From Telluribacter roseus (GTDB lineage Bacteria; Bacteroidota; Bacteroidia; Cytophagales; Spirosomataceae): DNA of 64,000 nucleotides. This document shows, one piece after another, positions 25,010 to 35,282 of the stretch. The stretch spans positions 659,662 to 723,661 of the forward strand of contig NZ_JAFEUV020000002.1 of the NCBI RefSeq assembly GCF_017355915.2, given 5' to 3'. Below the pieces are notes generated by a model that had not been told where the DNA came from, did no database searches, and saw only the letters and a program-made list of their open reading frames with translations. Each line of letters opens with the position of its first letter. Position 1 is the stretch's first letter. The position numbers and the translations under genes were made by a program.

Positions 25010-27436
25010 ATGTTCAGAAATTATCTCAAGATAGCGCTGCGCAACTTTGCGAAGCATAAAGTGTACTCCTTCATTAACCTGGGGGGGCTGACGCTGGCCA
25101 TTACCTGCTGTCTCCTGCTGGGGATGTACGTCCGGCACGAGTGGAGCTTTGATCGCTTCCACTCCAAGACCGACCGCTTGTACCGCTCCTGGACGAAGGA
25201 GGTATATAAAGGAGAAGTATTTACCAATACGGTTACCCCTTACGTACTGGGACCTACGCTGAAAGAAACCTACCCGGAGGTAGAAGCCATGACCCGTGTC
25301 CGGACGAGTACTCTCAACGTCCGGAAGGGCAGCGAGGTACTGAGCGAACGCGTACATGAGGTAGATAAGGACTTCTTCCGGATGTTCGATTTTGAATTAG
25401 TGAGCTCAGCGGGCAGCAATCCGGTGCAGGACCTGTATTCGGTGGTACTGACGGAGGAGATCGCCAGGAAGTACTTCGGGGATGAGAACCCTATCGGTAA
25501 GCAGCTATTCATGCAGCTCGACAGCGCCATGGAGGCCTATACCGTAACGGCCGTCGCCAAAACGCCTCCGACGCACTCGAGCATCCGCTTTGGGATCATC
25601 ATCCCCATGGCCAATGTACTACCGTACGTCTCGGACAAGATGCAGAAAAGCTGGTTCATGATTGACCCCGAAACCTACGTACTACTGCGCGAGGGGTCGG
25701 ATGCGGAGAAGCTAAAAGCGAAGTTTCCATCCCTGCTCAAGACCGCCCTCGGCGATAAATACCAGGATAACAACTATGTGATCAACCTGCAGCCCATCCC
25801 GGACATTCACCTCAACACCGAGCTGACGGGTGGTATCGAACCTACCAGTAACCCGGCTTATTCCTATATTCTGGGAGCGATTGCTGTCTTCATCCTGCTG
25901 ATTGCCTGCATCAACTTCATGACCCTGTCGCTGGGGCGCTCTATCAGCCGGGCGCAGGAGGTAGGCGTACGCAAAGCCATGGGAGCGCTGAGAGGCCAGC
26001 TCATGAACCAGTTCTGGAGCGAAGCCCTGCTAATGACGCTATTTGCGGTAGTGCTGGGTGTAGCGCTGGCCTTTGTACTCACACCTACGTTTAGTAAGCT
26101 GTCTAATCAGGAGCTGACCTTCCGCTTCGATGCGGTAACGGCGCTATTCCTGCTGGGGCTGGTAGGGGTAGTAGGGCTGGTGGCCGGTAGTTACCCCGCG
26201 CTGGTACTGTCCGGCTTCCGTCCGGTGGAGGTACTTAAAGGAAAGATCAGCCTGAAAGGCGACGTGAGTCTGTTTCGTAGGTCGCTGGTGGTAGTACAGT
26301 TTAGCCTGTCGATCTTCCTGATTGCGGGTACCATCCTGCTCAACCAGCAGTTGAACTTCCTGCAAGGTACCTCGCTCGGGTACCAATCAGACCAGACCGT
26401 GATTATACCCGTAGGAGTAGGAGGTCCGGAAGGACGACAACTGGCCGAACGGTACAAAAATGCCCTGGCCAATCATAAAGAGGTACGGAATGTTGCGGCA
26501 TCCGCCTTTCCCTTCGCCGAAGAGGACCGCGGTAGCTGGGGCACGCTGGGCTTTACTGACAACAGGAAGGTATATCGTGAGTTTCAGTTCAACGCGGTGG
26601 ATCCGCAGTTTGTACCTACATACGGTATAAAGCTGGTACAGGGCCGCAATTTTGACCCGGCCAATACCGCCGACACATACGGGGGCATCATCGTCAACCA
26701 GGCTTTTGTGAAGCAGTTTGGCCTGAAGGACCCGCTGAACGAAAAGATCCCCGGCCGCTTCCACGACCACCGCATCATTGGCGTCACCGAAGACTTCCAC
26801 TACGCCTCACTGCACTCCAAAGTACAGCCGTTGGTGCTGACCATGCGTCCTGACTCATTATTCAAGTACTCCGAAAACGTTAATATCGGAAGCTCTACCG
26901 CACTGGACATGTCGGTACGGCTGGCGCCGGGACAGCTCTCGGAGCAGGTGGCCCTGCTCGAGCAGACCTGGAAGACAGTTGCACTCAACGAGCCTTTCAA
27001 CTTTACGTTCCTGGATGATAACCTGCATCGGCAGTACGAAGCGGAGCAGCGCCTGAGCCGTATCGTCACCATCGCCTCCATCATCTCCATCCTCATTGCC
27101 TGTCTGGGACTGTTCGGTCTGGCTACCCTGGCGGTGGCACGTCGTACCAAAGAGATTGGTGTGCGCAAGGTACTGGGAGCTTCGGTGTCGGGTATCGTAG
27201 GCCTACTCTCAAAGGATTTTCTGCAACTAGTACTGGTCGCCATCGTAGTAGCCTCGCCGCTGGCCTGGTATGCCATGGAGCAGTGGCTGCAGGACTTCGC
27301 CTACCGCATCGATATCCAGTGGTGGGTATTCGCGCTGGCGGGGGTAGTAGCCGTACTGGTAGCCTTCCTGACGGTAAGCTTTCAAAGCCTCAAAGCCGCC
27401 CTCATGGACCCGGTGCGCTCATTAAAAACGGAGTAA
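25010..27436 (+). CDS. FtsX/MacB-type ABC permease, paralogue 7
   Basis: The 808-residue permease has coupling motifs AQEVGVRKAMGAL near residue 316 and ARRTKEIGVRKVLGAS near 711. The middle block NFMTLSLGRSISRAQE replaces the common NLATARSSxRAKE. By eye it is closest to paralogue 10, sharing DIHLNT/DVHFDT-(I/L)(T/S)GG, NQFWSEALL/VQIWGESLL and a long LVAG(S/G)YPA(L/W) turn. The C-terminal tail is ALMDPVRSLKTE, with Asp where nearly all others have Asn. Cargo unknown; no ATPase domain. Confidence 0.93.
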   Translation: MFRNYLKIALRNFAKHKVYSFINLGGLTLAITCCLLLGMYVRHEWSFDRFHSKTDRLYRSWTKEVYKGEVFTNTVTPYVLGPTLKETYPEVEAMTRVRTSTLNVRKGSEVLSERVHEVDKDFFRMFDFELVSSAGSNPVQDLYSVVLTEEIARKYFGDENPIGKQLFMQLDSAMEAYTVTAVAKTPPTHSSIRFGIIIPMANVLPYVSDKMQKSWFMIDPETYVLLREGSDAEKLKAKFPSLLKTALGDKYQDNNYVINLQPIPDIHLNTELTGGIEPTSNPAYSYILGAIAVFILLIACINFMTLSLGRSISRAQEVGVRKAMGALRGQLMNQFWSEALLMTLFAVVLGVALAFVLTPTFSKLSNQELTFRFDAVTALFLLGLVGVVGLVAGSYPALVLSGFRPVEVLKGKISLKGDVSLFRRSLVVVQFSLSIFLIAGTILLNQQLNFLQGTSLGYQSDQTVIIPVGVGGPEGRQLAERYKNALANHKEVRNVAASAFPFAEEDRGSWGTLGFTDNRKVYREFQFNAVDPQFVPTYGIKLVQGRNFDPANTADTYGGIIVNQAFVKQFGLKDPLNEKIPGRFHDHRIIGVTEDFHYASLHSKVQPLVLTMRPDSLFKYSENVNIGSSTALDMSVRLAPGQLSEQVALLEQTWKTVALNEPFNFTFLDDNLHRQYEAEQRLSRIVTIASIISILIACLGLFGLATLAVARRTKEIGVRKVLGASVSGIVGLLSKDFLQLVLVAIVVASPLAWYAMEQWLQDFAYRIDIQWWVFALAGVVAVLVAFLTVSFQSLKAALMDPVRSLKTE

Positions 27437-27515
27437 AGCAGGAAAGGCGGCCGCCGCGCGGAGGAAAGTGCCGAAAGTAAATTCAACTAAGGCAAATACC
27501 TTCCTCCTTTTATCC
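27437..27515. repeat. Purine/pyrimidine spacer with inserted GC-rich motif
   Basis: GCAGGAAAG, then GCGGCCGCCGCGCGGAG (27447-27463), then GAAAGTGCCGAAAGTAAA and CTTCCTCCTTTTATCC. It combines the permease-spacer blocks with the NotI/BssHII-like motif, as at 13987. Confidence 0.6.
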
Positions 27516-27559
27516 TATAATAAAAAGCCTATTGCATACAGCCTAAAGCCTAAAACGCA

Positions 27560-29989
27560 ATGCTTACCAACTACTTCAAAATAGCCTGGCGGAATCTGGT
27601 TCGCAACAAGGTGTATAGCTTTATCAATGTGGTAGGGCTGGCGCTGGGAATTGCGGCTTTCCTGCTCATACTGGAATACATTAGTTTCGAGCGGAGCTAC
27701 GACCGATTTCATACGCAGCTGCCCCACATGGTGCGACTGCTGAATGAGGACGTAAAAGGGCAAAGCTGGCCGGAGATAGAGCCGGGCTGGGCACCGCGCA
27801 TCAAGGAGCGCTTCCCGGAGGTAAAGGACTACTGCCGCTTTGAGTTCGGCGTATCGCAGGGTGTCATCAAGACCGCTGCGGGTAATGAGGAGCCATTCCG
27901 GGAGAAGGGCATCGGGTTTGTAGAGGAGAACTTCTTCCAGTTTTTTTGCTTTCCGCTTCGGGCAGGACAGCCCCGGGCGCTGGCAAAGCCGAACGTGGTG
28001 TTTATGTCCGAGTCGGCGGCCCGGAAGTACTTCGGTACGCAGGACCCGATGGGAGAGGTACTTACGCTGTCTAACCAGTTTGGCTCGGCACCCTTTACGG
28101 TGGAGGGCATTTACGAAGACATCCCCCTCAACTCCGACATCCGGTACGACATGGTGTTTTCGCTGGCAACGATGAAAAGCAAGGGCTACATTGATGGCAA
28201 CGGCTGGGCTTCGCTGGATAACCTGGACTCGCAGTACATCAATACCTTTTTTCTGCTGAATGAAGGCGTGGATCCCAGCGATTTTGAAAAGAAGCTCACG
28301 GCCTTCCGGGATGAGCTGGGGCAGGAGAATGACGGCGTGAAGTTCCGGCTGCAGCCCTTTGCCTATACCCACTTGGCGGAGTCGCTCTCGGATACGCTGC
28401 AAACTACCGGTAACCTGAAGTACGTGTACATGCTGGGGGTGATTGCGCTCCTCATCATCCTGATTGCCTGGTTCAACTATGTCAATCTCTCCACCGCCCA
28501 TGCCCTGAAACGCGCCGGCGAAGTAGGAGTACGTAAGGCGATCGGCGCTACGCAGCGGATGCTGATGGGGCAGTTCCTGGGCGAGTCGCTGCTGGTGACG
28601 GCACTGGCGCTGGGGGGCGCTATCCTGCTGGTACAACTCCTACAGCCCCTTTTCAATAGATTGATCGGGAGAGAGCTGTCGCTGGGTATGCTCGGTTATA
28701 CTTCGACCTGGGCCGTAGGGCTGGGGGTGTTGCTGCTGGGCTCACTGGGGGCCGGTGCCTTTACCGCCTCCCGGCTGTCGGGCTTCAATCCAGTAGATAC
28801 TCTGAAAGGTAAGCTGACCCGCTCCACGAGTGGTATCCTGTTGAGGAAGTCGCTGGTGGTGGTACAGTTTACTATCTCTATTGTATTGGTACTGGCGACG
28901 CTGGTTATCTACAGCCAGCTCCGGTACATGAAAAACAAGAACCTGGGTATCGATACGGAGCGGTTGCTGGTAGTGAAGGGGCCGGATGTGGGCAAAGACA
29001 GTAGCTTTGCCAACCGCAAAACAGGCTTTATCAGTGACATTACGCAGCAGAGCTTTATCAGCGACTACTGCGTGTCGGGCAGTGTACCCAGCAACTGGTT
29101 CAACTTTGCTACGTCGGGCTTCGTCAAGCCTAGTCCCCGCCCCGGCGATGAACACAAGACCTACTCCTTCGCCATCATTGATAGCCGCTACCTGGCTACC
29201 TACGGCATGACGCTGAAAGCGGGCCGTAACTTTACGCCCGAGGAGTGCCGCGTGTCCTGGAACGAGAACAGCAAGGTACTGATGAACGAGCGGGCCATCT
29301 GGCAACTGGGCTTCGAAACGCCCGAGGAGGCCGTCCGCACCCGCATCAGGTGGGACGAGCGTGAGTTGGAAATCGTCGGGGTGGTGCAGGACTACCACCA
29401 TACAGGGGTGCAGCGGGCCATCGAACCCATTATCTTCTATCCACAGGACAACAACACCTTCTACACGCTCCGTCTCACCGCCGGCGAACTGCCCGAAAAG
29501 ATCGCGGCCGTGGAGCAGATGTACAGGGCTACCTTTCCGGGTAATCCGTTTGAGTACTTCTTCGTAGACGATAATTTCAATAAGCAATATGCCTCCGAGC
29601 AGCAGTATGGCAACCTGTTTTCCACGGCTTCGCTCTGGGCCATTCTGATTGGGTGCATGGGCCTGTTTGGTCTGGTGGCCTTTACGGTGGAGCAGCGCAC
29701 CCGGGAGATTGGTATCCGCAAAGTACTTGGCGCCAGTGTGGGCGGCATCGTGGCTTTGCTCTCGAAAGACTTTCTGGTGCTGGTGCTGATTGCCATTGGG
29801 GTAGCTTCGCCTATCGCCTGGTACCTGATGGAGCAGTGGCTGCAGAACTTCGCCAATCGGATCGACATCGAATGGTGGATTTTCGCGCTGGCGGCTCTAC
29901 TCGCCATCCTCATTGCCTTGCTAACGGTCTGCTACCAGTCAGTCCGGGCGGCGCTGATGAATCCGGTGAGGTCGCTACGCTCGGAGTAA
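27560..29989 (+). CDS. FtsX/MacB-type ABC permease, paralogue 8
   Basis: The 809-residue permease has coupling motifs AGEVGVRKAIGAT near residue 320 and EQRTREIGIRKVLGAS near 712 (Lys to Arg and Val to Ile against the consensus). The central TM reads IAWFNYVNLSTAHALKR, replacing the usual ACINFMNL. The GAFTASRLSGFNPVDTLKG turn is also divergent from the common GSYPAFxLSxF. It ends ALMNPVRSLRSE. Both periplasmic domains look unlike the other paralogues, so it may have a different partner or cargo. Confidence 0.93.
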   Translation: MLTNYFKIAWRNLVRNKVYSFINVVGLALGIAAFLLILEYISFERSYDRFHTQLPHMVRLLNEDVKGQSWPEIEPGWAPRIKERFPEVKDYCRFEFGVSQGVIKTAAGNEEPFREKGIGFVEENFFQFFCFPLRAGQPRALAKPNVVFMSESAARKYFGTQDPMGEVLTLSNQFGSAPFTVEGIYEDIPLNSDIRYDMVFSLATMKSKGYIDGNGWASLDNLDSQYINTFFLLNEGVDPSDFEKKLTAFRDELGQENDGVKFRLQPFAYTHLAESLSDTLQTTGNLKYVYMLGVIALLIILIAWFNYVNLSTAHALKRAGEVGVRKAIGATQRMLMGQFLGESLLVTALALGGAILLVQLLQPLFNRLIGRELSLGMLGYTSTWAVGLGVLLLGSLGAGAFTASRLSGFNPVDTLKGKLTRSTSGILLRKSLVVVQFTISIVLVLATLVIYSQLRYMKNKNLGIDTERLLVVKGPDVGKDSSFANRKTGFISDITQQSFISDYCVSGSVPSNWFNFATSGFVKPSPRPGDEHKTYSFAIIDSRYLATYGMTLKAGRNFTPEECRVSWNENSKVLMNERAIWQLGFETPEEAVRTRIRWDERELEIVGVVQDYHHTGVQRAIEPIIFYPQDNNTFYTLRLTAGELPEKIAAVEQMYRATFPGNPFEYFFVDDNFNKQYASEQQYGNLFSTASLWAILIGCMGLFGLVAFTVEQRTREIGIRKVLGASVGGIVALLSKDFLVLVLIAIGVASPIAWYLMEQWLQNFANRIDIEWWIFALAALLAILIALLTVCYQSVRAALMNPVRSLRSE

Positions 29990-30180
29990 TGGAGGAAGGG
30001 AGGAAAGCAGGAAGGGAGGAATGGAGGAAAGGTAAGTTGTTAGCTGTTGGAAGAGCACTTTGCGGAAATTAATATTGATATGAGGAAAATGAATAATAGA
30101 AAAAATAGACAAGATAGAGAAGAGAAAATCACATAACGGAGAAGTGTCCACTTTCCTCCTTTCGTACCCTTAATCCTTTA
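29990..30180. repeat. Expanded purine/pyrimidine spacer
   Basis: A long G/A run (GGAGGAAGGGAGGAAAGCAG and following) is separated by ~110 nt of AT-rich DNA from GAAGTGTCCACTTTCCTCC and TTTCGTACCCTTAATCC. It is a longer member of the same spacer family. I see no gene in it. Confidence 0.55.
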
Positions 30181-30188
30181 ACGAAGCC

Positions 30189-32636
30189 ATGATAAAGAAC
30201 TATCTTAAAATAGCCTGGCGGAATATTATCCGTAACAAGACCTTCTCCGCTATTAATATTCTGGGGCTGTCGGTGGGGCTGACCTGCTGTATGCTCCTGC
30301 TGCTGTACATCCGCAACGAACTATCGTACGACAAGCACCACGAGCACGCCGACAACCTGTACATGCTGAGCCTCAAAGCGGTGATCGGGCAGAGCGCGGG
30401 TAGGGAGTTCGCTACTTCGCCAGCCCCGTACGCCCCGACGCTGAAGTCGGAGTACCCCGAAATAGAGGAAACGAGCCGCCTTTTTGCCCCCGAGAACAAA
30501 GCCTTGCTCCAGGTACGCGAGCAGGGAAAACAGGTGCTGTCATTTTATGAGAGCAAAGGCTATCAGGTGGATTCCAATTTCTTTACTATGTTCTCCTATG
30601 AGTTTGTGGAGGGAAATGCTGCTAACGCGTTGGCTGACCGCAACTCGCTGGTGTTGTCGGAGGAGGTGGCTCGGAAACTATTCGGGAACAGCCCGGCGCT
30701 CGACCGGACCATCCGGGTCAGTGGTGACCAGGGGGGCGGTGAAGACTTCAAGGTTACGGGCGTGTACCGCGATGCCAGCGCTCACTCCCACATCGACGCC
30801 CGTTTCTTTGTACCCATCTACGCCGGTAGCATTGGTAATTTTCTGAAGGAGGGGCAGCTGGACTTCGCCAATAACAACATGTTCTATACCTACCTGCGGT
30901 TGCGGCCGGGTACCGAGTCAGCCCAACTGATGCAGAAGCTACCGGCTTTCGTGGAGAAGTACGCCCGGGCTGATCTGAAGCAGTATGGCTTTGATGTAGA
31001 CCTGCAACTGATATCGGTAAAAGACCTGCACCTGTACGACCAGTTTCAGAGCGTTGTTACCCCTACCAATACGACTACCTACCTGTACATATTGGCTTCC
31101 ATTGCCATTTTTACCCTACTGATTGCTTGTATCAACTTCATGAACCTGTCCACGGCGCGCTCGGCTCGTCGGGCGGCGGAAGTAGGAGTACGTAAAGTAA
31201 TGGGAGCGGAGAAATTCGCGCTGGTGCGGCAGTTCCTGGGTGAGTCGATGGTACTGACGCTGCTGGCGCTGGTGATCGCGTTGTTGCTCGTGGTACTGCT
31301 GCTGCCTGTATTTAACCAACTGACCAGCAAGCAACTTCATTTTAATGAGCTGCTCGAGCCGTCCATCCTCCTGACGTTCCTGGGGCTGGCCCTGCTGACG
31401 GGATTTGTAGCGGGTAGCTATCCGGCTTTTTACCTGTCACTGTTCAACCCGGCGCTGGTCCTGAAGGGGAAGTTTACCAATACTCTTTCGGCGGTTGCGT
31501 TGCGCCGTAGTCTGGTGGTGTTCCAGTTTGTGGTCTCGGTGGGGCTGGTGCTGGCTACGTTCGTGATTCAGGAGCAGATGAAGTACCTGCGCAACAAGTC
31601 GCTGGGCTTTACCCAGGACCAGCAGATAGCCATTCCTTTCCGGTCACAGGAGTCACGTGAGGCTTACACAGCACTACGAAACGAAATACTCTCCAACAAC
31701 CAGGTCGTAGCGGCAGGAGGTGCCCAGTACTACCCCGGTATCTTCAACGCCTCCGACCTGGTGATGCACCGCCCCGACCAGTCCAAAGACCAGGGGCACG
31801 ACATCAAGATCAACCGCGTCGACTACGAGTACATGCAGACGATGGGCTTTGAGCTGAAGCAGGGGCGGCTATTCTCCCGCGAGTTTCCGGGCGATACCAA
31901 CGACCGGATGGTCGTCAACGAAGCGCTGCTAAAGGAGTTCCAGATTCCGGCGGATAAAGCAATTGGCCAACGGTTGAGCTTCGACTGGAATGGCGTCAGC
32001 TATCCGTTTGAGATAGTGGGGGTGGTGAAAGATTTCCATTACGAAAACCTGCACCAGACCATCGAACCCTACGCGTTTCTGCTGAATAATGGGGATAGCT
32101 TTAACTATCTCATTGTACACGTCAATACTGATAACATGCAGAATGTGCTCGGTTTTATTGAGCAGAAATGGAAAGCCCTGCGGCCCGACGAGCCGTTTGA
32201 GTATACCTTCCTGAACGAGGATTTTCAGAAGAACTACCAGGCCGAGGCCCGTACGTCGCGGATCGTCAGCTACTTTACCCTTATCTCTATCCTGATTTCT
32301 TGTCTGGGACTATTCGGGTTGGCAGCTTTTGCGGCGCAACAACGTACTAAGGAGATTGGTGTACGGAAGGTCATGGGAGCCTCGGTGAGCAGTATCGTAC
32401 TACTGCTTTCCAAAGACTTCCTCAGGCTGGTACTCATTGCCATCGTCATTGCTTCGCCTATAGCCTGGTACGCCATGAACCAGTGGCTGGCCGACTTTGC
32501 CTACAAGATTACTATTCCGTGGTGGGTATTTGTGGTATCGGGAGCGCTGGCGGTAGTCATTGCCTTTATCACTATCAGCTTCCAAAGCATCAAAGCGGCT
32601 CTCATGAACCCGGTGAAGTCGCTTCGGAGCGAGTAA
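30189..32636 (+). CDS. FtsX/MacB-type ABC permease, paralogue 9
   Basis: The 815-residue permease is the visible sister of paralogue 2. They share the N-terminus (IAWRNIIRNKTFSAINILGL against IAWRNIVRNKTFSAINVLGL), SHIDARFF, RPDQS, YYPGIFNASD, and coupling motif AAEVGVRKVMGAE near residue 330. The C-terminal motif is QQRTKEIGVRKVMGAS near 717. Seven other permease genes lie between the sisters, so duplication was not a simple tandem event or was followed by rearrangement. Confidence 0.93.
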   Translation: MIKNYLKIAWRNIIRNKTFSAINILGLSVGLTCCMLLLLYIRNELSYDKHHEHADNLYMLSLKAVIGQSAGREFATSPAPYAPTLKSEYPEIEETSRLFAPENKALLQVREQGKQVLSFYESKGYQVDSNFFTMFSYEFVEGNAANALADRNSLVLSEEVARKLFGNSPALDRTIRVSGDQGGGEDFKVTGVYRDASAHSHIDARFFVPIYAGSIGNFLKEGQLDFANNNMFYTYLRLRPGTESAQLMQKLPAFVEKYARADLKQYGFDVDLQLISVKDLHLYDQFQSVVTPTNTTTYLYILASIAIFTLLIACINFMNLSTARSARRAAEVGVRKVMGAEKFALVRQFLGESMVLTLLALVIALLLVVLLLPVFNQLTSKQLHFNELLEPSILLTFLGLALLTGFVAGSYPAFYLSLFNPALVLKGKFTNTLSAVALRRSLVVFQFVVSVGLVLATFVIQEQMKYLRNKSLGFTQDQQIAIPFRSQESREAYTALRNEILSNNQVVAAGGAQYYPGIFNASDLVMHRPDQSKDQGHDIKINRVDYEYMQTMGFELKQGRLFSREFPGDTNDRMVVNEALLKEFQIPADKAIGQRLSFDWNGVSYPFEIVGVVKDFHYENLHQTIEPYAFLLNNGDSFNYLIVHVNTDNMQNVLGFIEQKWKALRPDEPFEYTFLNEDFQKNYQAEARTSRIVSYFTLISILISCLGLFGLAAFAAQQRTKEIGVRKVMGASVSSIVLLLSKDFLRLVLIAIVIASPIAWYAMNQWLADFAYKITIPWWVFVVSGALAVVIAFITISFQSIKAALMNPVKSLRSE

Positions 32637-32650
32637 TGTATAATGTAAAG

Positions 32651-32670
32651 CGGGCCGCCGCCGCGGTGAA
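32651..32670. repeat. GC-rich CCGCCGCCGCGG motif, second copy
   Basis: CGGGCCGCCGCCGCGGTGAA, near-identical to 24921-24940 and also placed between ATGTA-type AT repeats just after a permease stop. Confidence 0.6.
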
Positions 32671-32741
32671 GAATGTATAATGGAGGCGGGAGGAGCAAGC
32701 CCTACCAGGGTGGGACGGCCGCCACTGAAGATGTTCTGCTT

Positions 32742-32768
32742 AAGAGGCGCAAGGATTGTGTCTCTACA
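32742..32768. repeat. GTAGAGACGC-type hairpin repeat, degenerate copy
   Basis: AAGAGGCGCAAGGATTGTGTCTCTAC resembles the perfect hairpin at 21789-21816 and is followed by the same CAAGCCATAAAAAGCTAA flank. Confidence 0.55.
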
Positions 32769-32820
32769 AGCCATAAAAAGCTAACTACTAAAAGTTAATT
32801 GCTAACCACCTAAAACAGCC

Positions 32821-35244
32821 ATGATTAAAAATTACTTCAAAATCGCCATTCGTACCCTCTGGAAAGGCCGGGGCTTTGCCGCTATTAATGTGGTGGGGCT
32901 GTCGGTGGCCTTCTGTATCTGTGTTTTTCTGTTCCTGACGGCCTACCGTCAGTTAACGTTTGACTCCTTCCATGAAGATAGGGAGCGTATTTTTCAAACC
33001 TACTTCTTCTCCAACGATCCCGAAGGAGCCAAACGAACGGGAAGTATGCCCATGCCCCTTACGCCAGCCCTGAAAGAAGAGTTTCCCGAAGTAGAAGCCG
33101 CTACCCGGATCCTAACTGGCAAATCCACCCTGATTACCTACCAGGGAAGGTACTTTGATAAACTGGTGAGTAAGACAGACGCGGACTTCTTAAAGATATT
33201 TTCGTTTCCGCTGCTCAAGGGCAACCGGGAGAGCGCCCTGCTGAATATGAGCAGTATGGTGATCAGTAAGAGTCTGGCGGAGGCAGTGTTCGGTAAGGAA
33301 GATCCCATAGGCAAGCAGCTACAGGTAGGCAACGAAGGCAGCCAGCAGACCTACATAGTTAGTGCCGTGATGGACGAGATACCCGATAATTCGTCCATTC
33401 GGTGCGACGCGCTGATCCGGATTGAAAGTATTGCCGAGTACCAGGATCAGAAAGATGATTGGGAGGCCTATTCTCATCCTGTATTTATCAAAGTGGCCCC
33501 GGGCATTGAGCAAGGTGCCCTGGAAGCCAAATTGAAACCCTTTGCCACCAAGTACTTCCCGGCCGCTATCGAGACCCTCACCAAAAAAGGCGCTACACCT
33601 GATGAGCGTGGTGACCGGTTTGCCATCCGGCTGCAGCCACTGGCCGATGTACATTTTGATACCCAGATATCGGGTGGCAAGGGAGCTCCGATTGCCGTTG
33701 TGTATGCCATTATTGGTATCGCGCTGTTTATCCTGCTGATCGCCTCCATTAACTTTATCAATCTCAGCATTGCCCGTTTGTTTACCCGCATGCGGGAGAT
33801 GGGCGTCCGCAAGTCCATGGGCGCTGTGAAGGCGCAGCTATTCGTCCAGATCTGGGGGGAATCCCTGCTGGTGTGTACCCTTGCTTTTACCACGGGATTT
33901 ATGTTGGCGCTCAACCTGGTACCTACTTTCAACGCGACCTTTGATGCCCGCATCCAGGTAACTCAGCTCTTCCAGCCGGGCTTCCTGGCGGTCATGCTGG
34001 GCATTTTTGTACTGGTATCGCTGGTGGCAGGCGGGTACCCGGCTTGGAAGATGGCCCGCTTTAATCCGATAGAGGTACTGAAAGGAAAGATCACTACCGA
34101 ACGTCCGGGCATACTGCGCAATTCGCTGATCGTAACCCAATTTGCTATTTCGTGCCTGCTTATCTGCTTCACCATTGTGGCCCGGCAGCAGATCAACCAC
34201 CTGCGACAAAAGCCACTGGGCTTCCAGAAAGAGCAGGTAGTGAGCATACCGGTAGGGAACCGGGCCAATGGCCGACAAGTACTCCAGCGCCTGCGCAACC
34301 AGTTTGCCAATGATCCGGCGGTGCTGTCGGTAACGGGTAGCGGGGTCAATCTGGGGCGGGGCAAAGACCGGGTTTCTTCAAGGGCTACGCTTGGATTTGA
34401 CTATAAAGACAAAGAGGTGGTAACTGACTGGCTGCTGGTGGACTATGACTACCTCAAGACCCTCGATATAAAGCTGCTGCAGGGTCGGGAGTTTGATCCG
34501 GCCTTCCCAACCGATTCGGTCAACCGGGTCATTATCACCGAAAGCATGGCCAAGGCCATCGGGAACAGCCAGCCGGTAGGTAGCTATTTTGAAACCGACA
34601 CGGCCGGGACCCGCTACCAGATCATCGGTCTGGTGCCGGACTTCCAGCTCTACTCCGTGGCTGAGGAGGCAAGGCCGATTACAATGCACCTGTCAGCTTC
34701 CGAGCCGATCAACTACGTGTTTGTCAGGGTGTCGCCTAACCACCTGGCCGGTACCATGGATAAGCTGAAAGCGGTGTGGCGTGAGGTAGCTCCGGCCTCT
34801 GAGTTCATGGGATCTTTTCTGGATGAGAACATTGATAACTGGTACCGCAACGAGCAGGCGCTGACGCAGATTTTCAGTCTGGCTGCCACCATTACTATTC
34901 TGCTGTCCTGCTTGGGGTTGTTTGCCATCGCTCTGCTGGTGATTGAGCAGCGAACCAAGGAAATAGGTATCCGTAAAGTGATGGGCGCCAGCGTAAGCAG
35001 TGTGGTGTACCTGCTCAGCCGCGACTTTGTGAAACTGGTCGTGATCGCGCTGGCTATTGCCCTGCCGCTGGCGTGGTTTGGTCTTCAGCAGTGGCTGAAG
35101 CAGTACTCCTACCGGATCGAAATAAGCGCCTGGGTATTTGCAGGCGTGGCGGCGGCGGCTATCTGTATAGCGCTGGCCACGGTGAGCTACCAGAGTATCA
35201 AGGCGGCTCTGATGAATCCGGTGAGGTCGCTGCGCTCCGAATAA
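32821..35244 (+). CDS. FtsX/MacB-type ABC permease, paralogue 10
   Basis: The 807-residue permease has coupling motifs MREMGVRKSMGAV near residue 325 and EQRTKEIGIRKVMGAS near 710. The middle TM reads ASINFINLSIARLFTRM. The FtsX turn is LVAGGYPAWKMARFNPIEVLKG, with Gly-Gly where others have Gly-Ser. By eye its nearest partner is paralogue 7. A small exported NTF2-like protein begins 38 bp after its stop, the second case in the array of a permease followed closely by a small secreted protein. Confidence 0.93.
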   Translation: MIKNYFKIAIRTLWKGRGFAAINVVGLSVAFCICVFLFLTAYRQLTFDSFHEDRERIFQTYFFSNDPEGAKRTGSMPMPLTPALKEEFPEVEAATRILTGKSTLITYQGRYFDKLVSKTDADFLKIFSFPLLKGNRESALLNMSSMVISKSLAEAVFGKEDPIGKQLQVGNEGSQQTYIVSAVMDEIPDNSSIRCDALIRIESIAEYQDQKDDWEAYSHPVFIKVAPGIEQGALEAKLKPFATKYFPAAIETLTKKGATPDERGDRFAIRLQPLADVHFDTQISGGKGAPIAVVYAIIGIALFILLIASINFINLSIARLFTRMREMGVRKSMGAVKAQLFVQIWGESLLVCTLAFTTGFMLALNLVPTFNATFDARIQVTQLFQPGFLAVMLGIFVLVSLVAGGYPAWKMARFNPIEVLKGKITTERPGILRNSLIVTQFAISCLLICFTIVARQQINHLRQKPLGFQKEQVVSIPVGNRANGRQVLQRLRNQFANDPAVLSVTGSGVNLGRGKDRVSSRATLGFDYKDKEVVTDWLLVDYDYLKTLDIKLLQGREFDPAFPTDSVNRVIITESMAKAIGNSQPVGSYFETDTAGTRYQIIGLVPDFQLYSVAEEARPITMHLSASEPINYVFVRVSPNHLAGTMDKLKAVWREVAPASEFMGSFLDENIDNWYRNEQALTQIFSLAATITILLSCLGLFAIALLVIEQRTKEIGIRKVMGASVSSVVYLLSRDFVKLVVIALAIALPLAWFGLQQWLKQYSYRIEISAWVFAGVAAAAICIALATVSYQSIKAALMNPVRSLRSE

Positions 35245-35282
35245 TGTAAAATGTAGAATTGATAACGTATAATGGATTAGCT

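Noticed and set aside
27515..28636. A 373-codon open frame antisense to permease 8, and many similar long antisense frames under the permeases
   Set aside because: These are shadows of GC-rich coding sequence; they are rich in His, Gln and Arg, lack family motifs and recur at equivalent places under paralogues.
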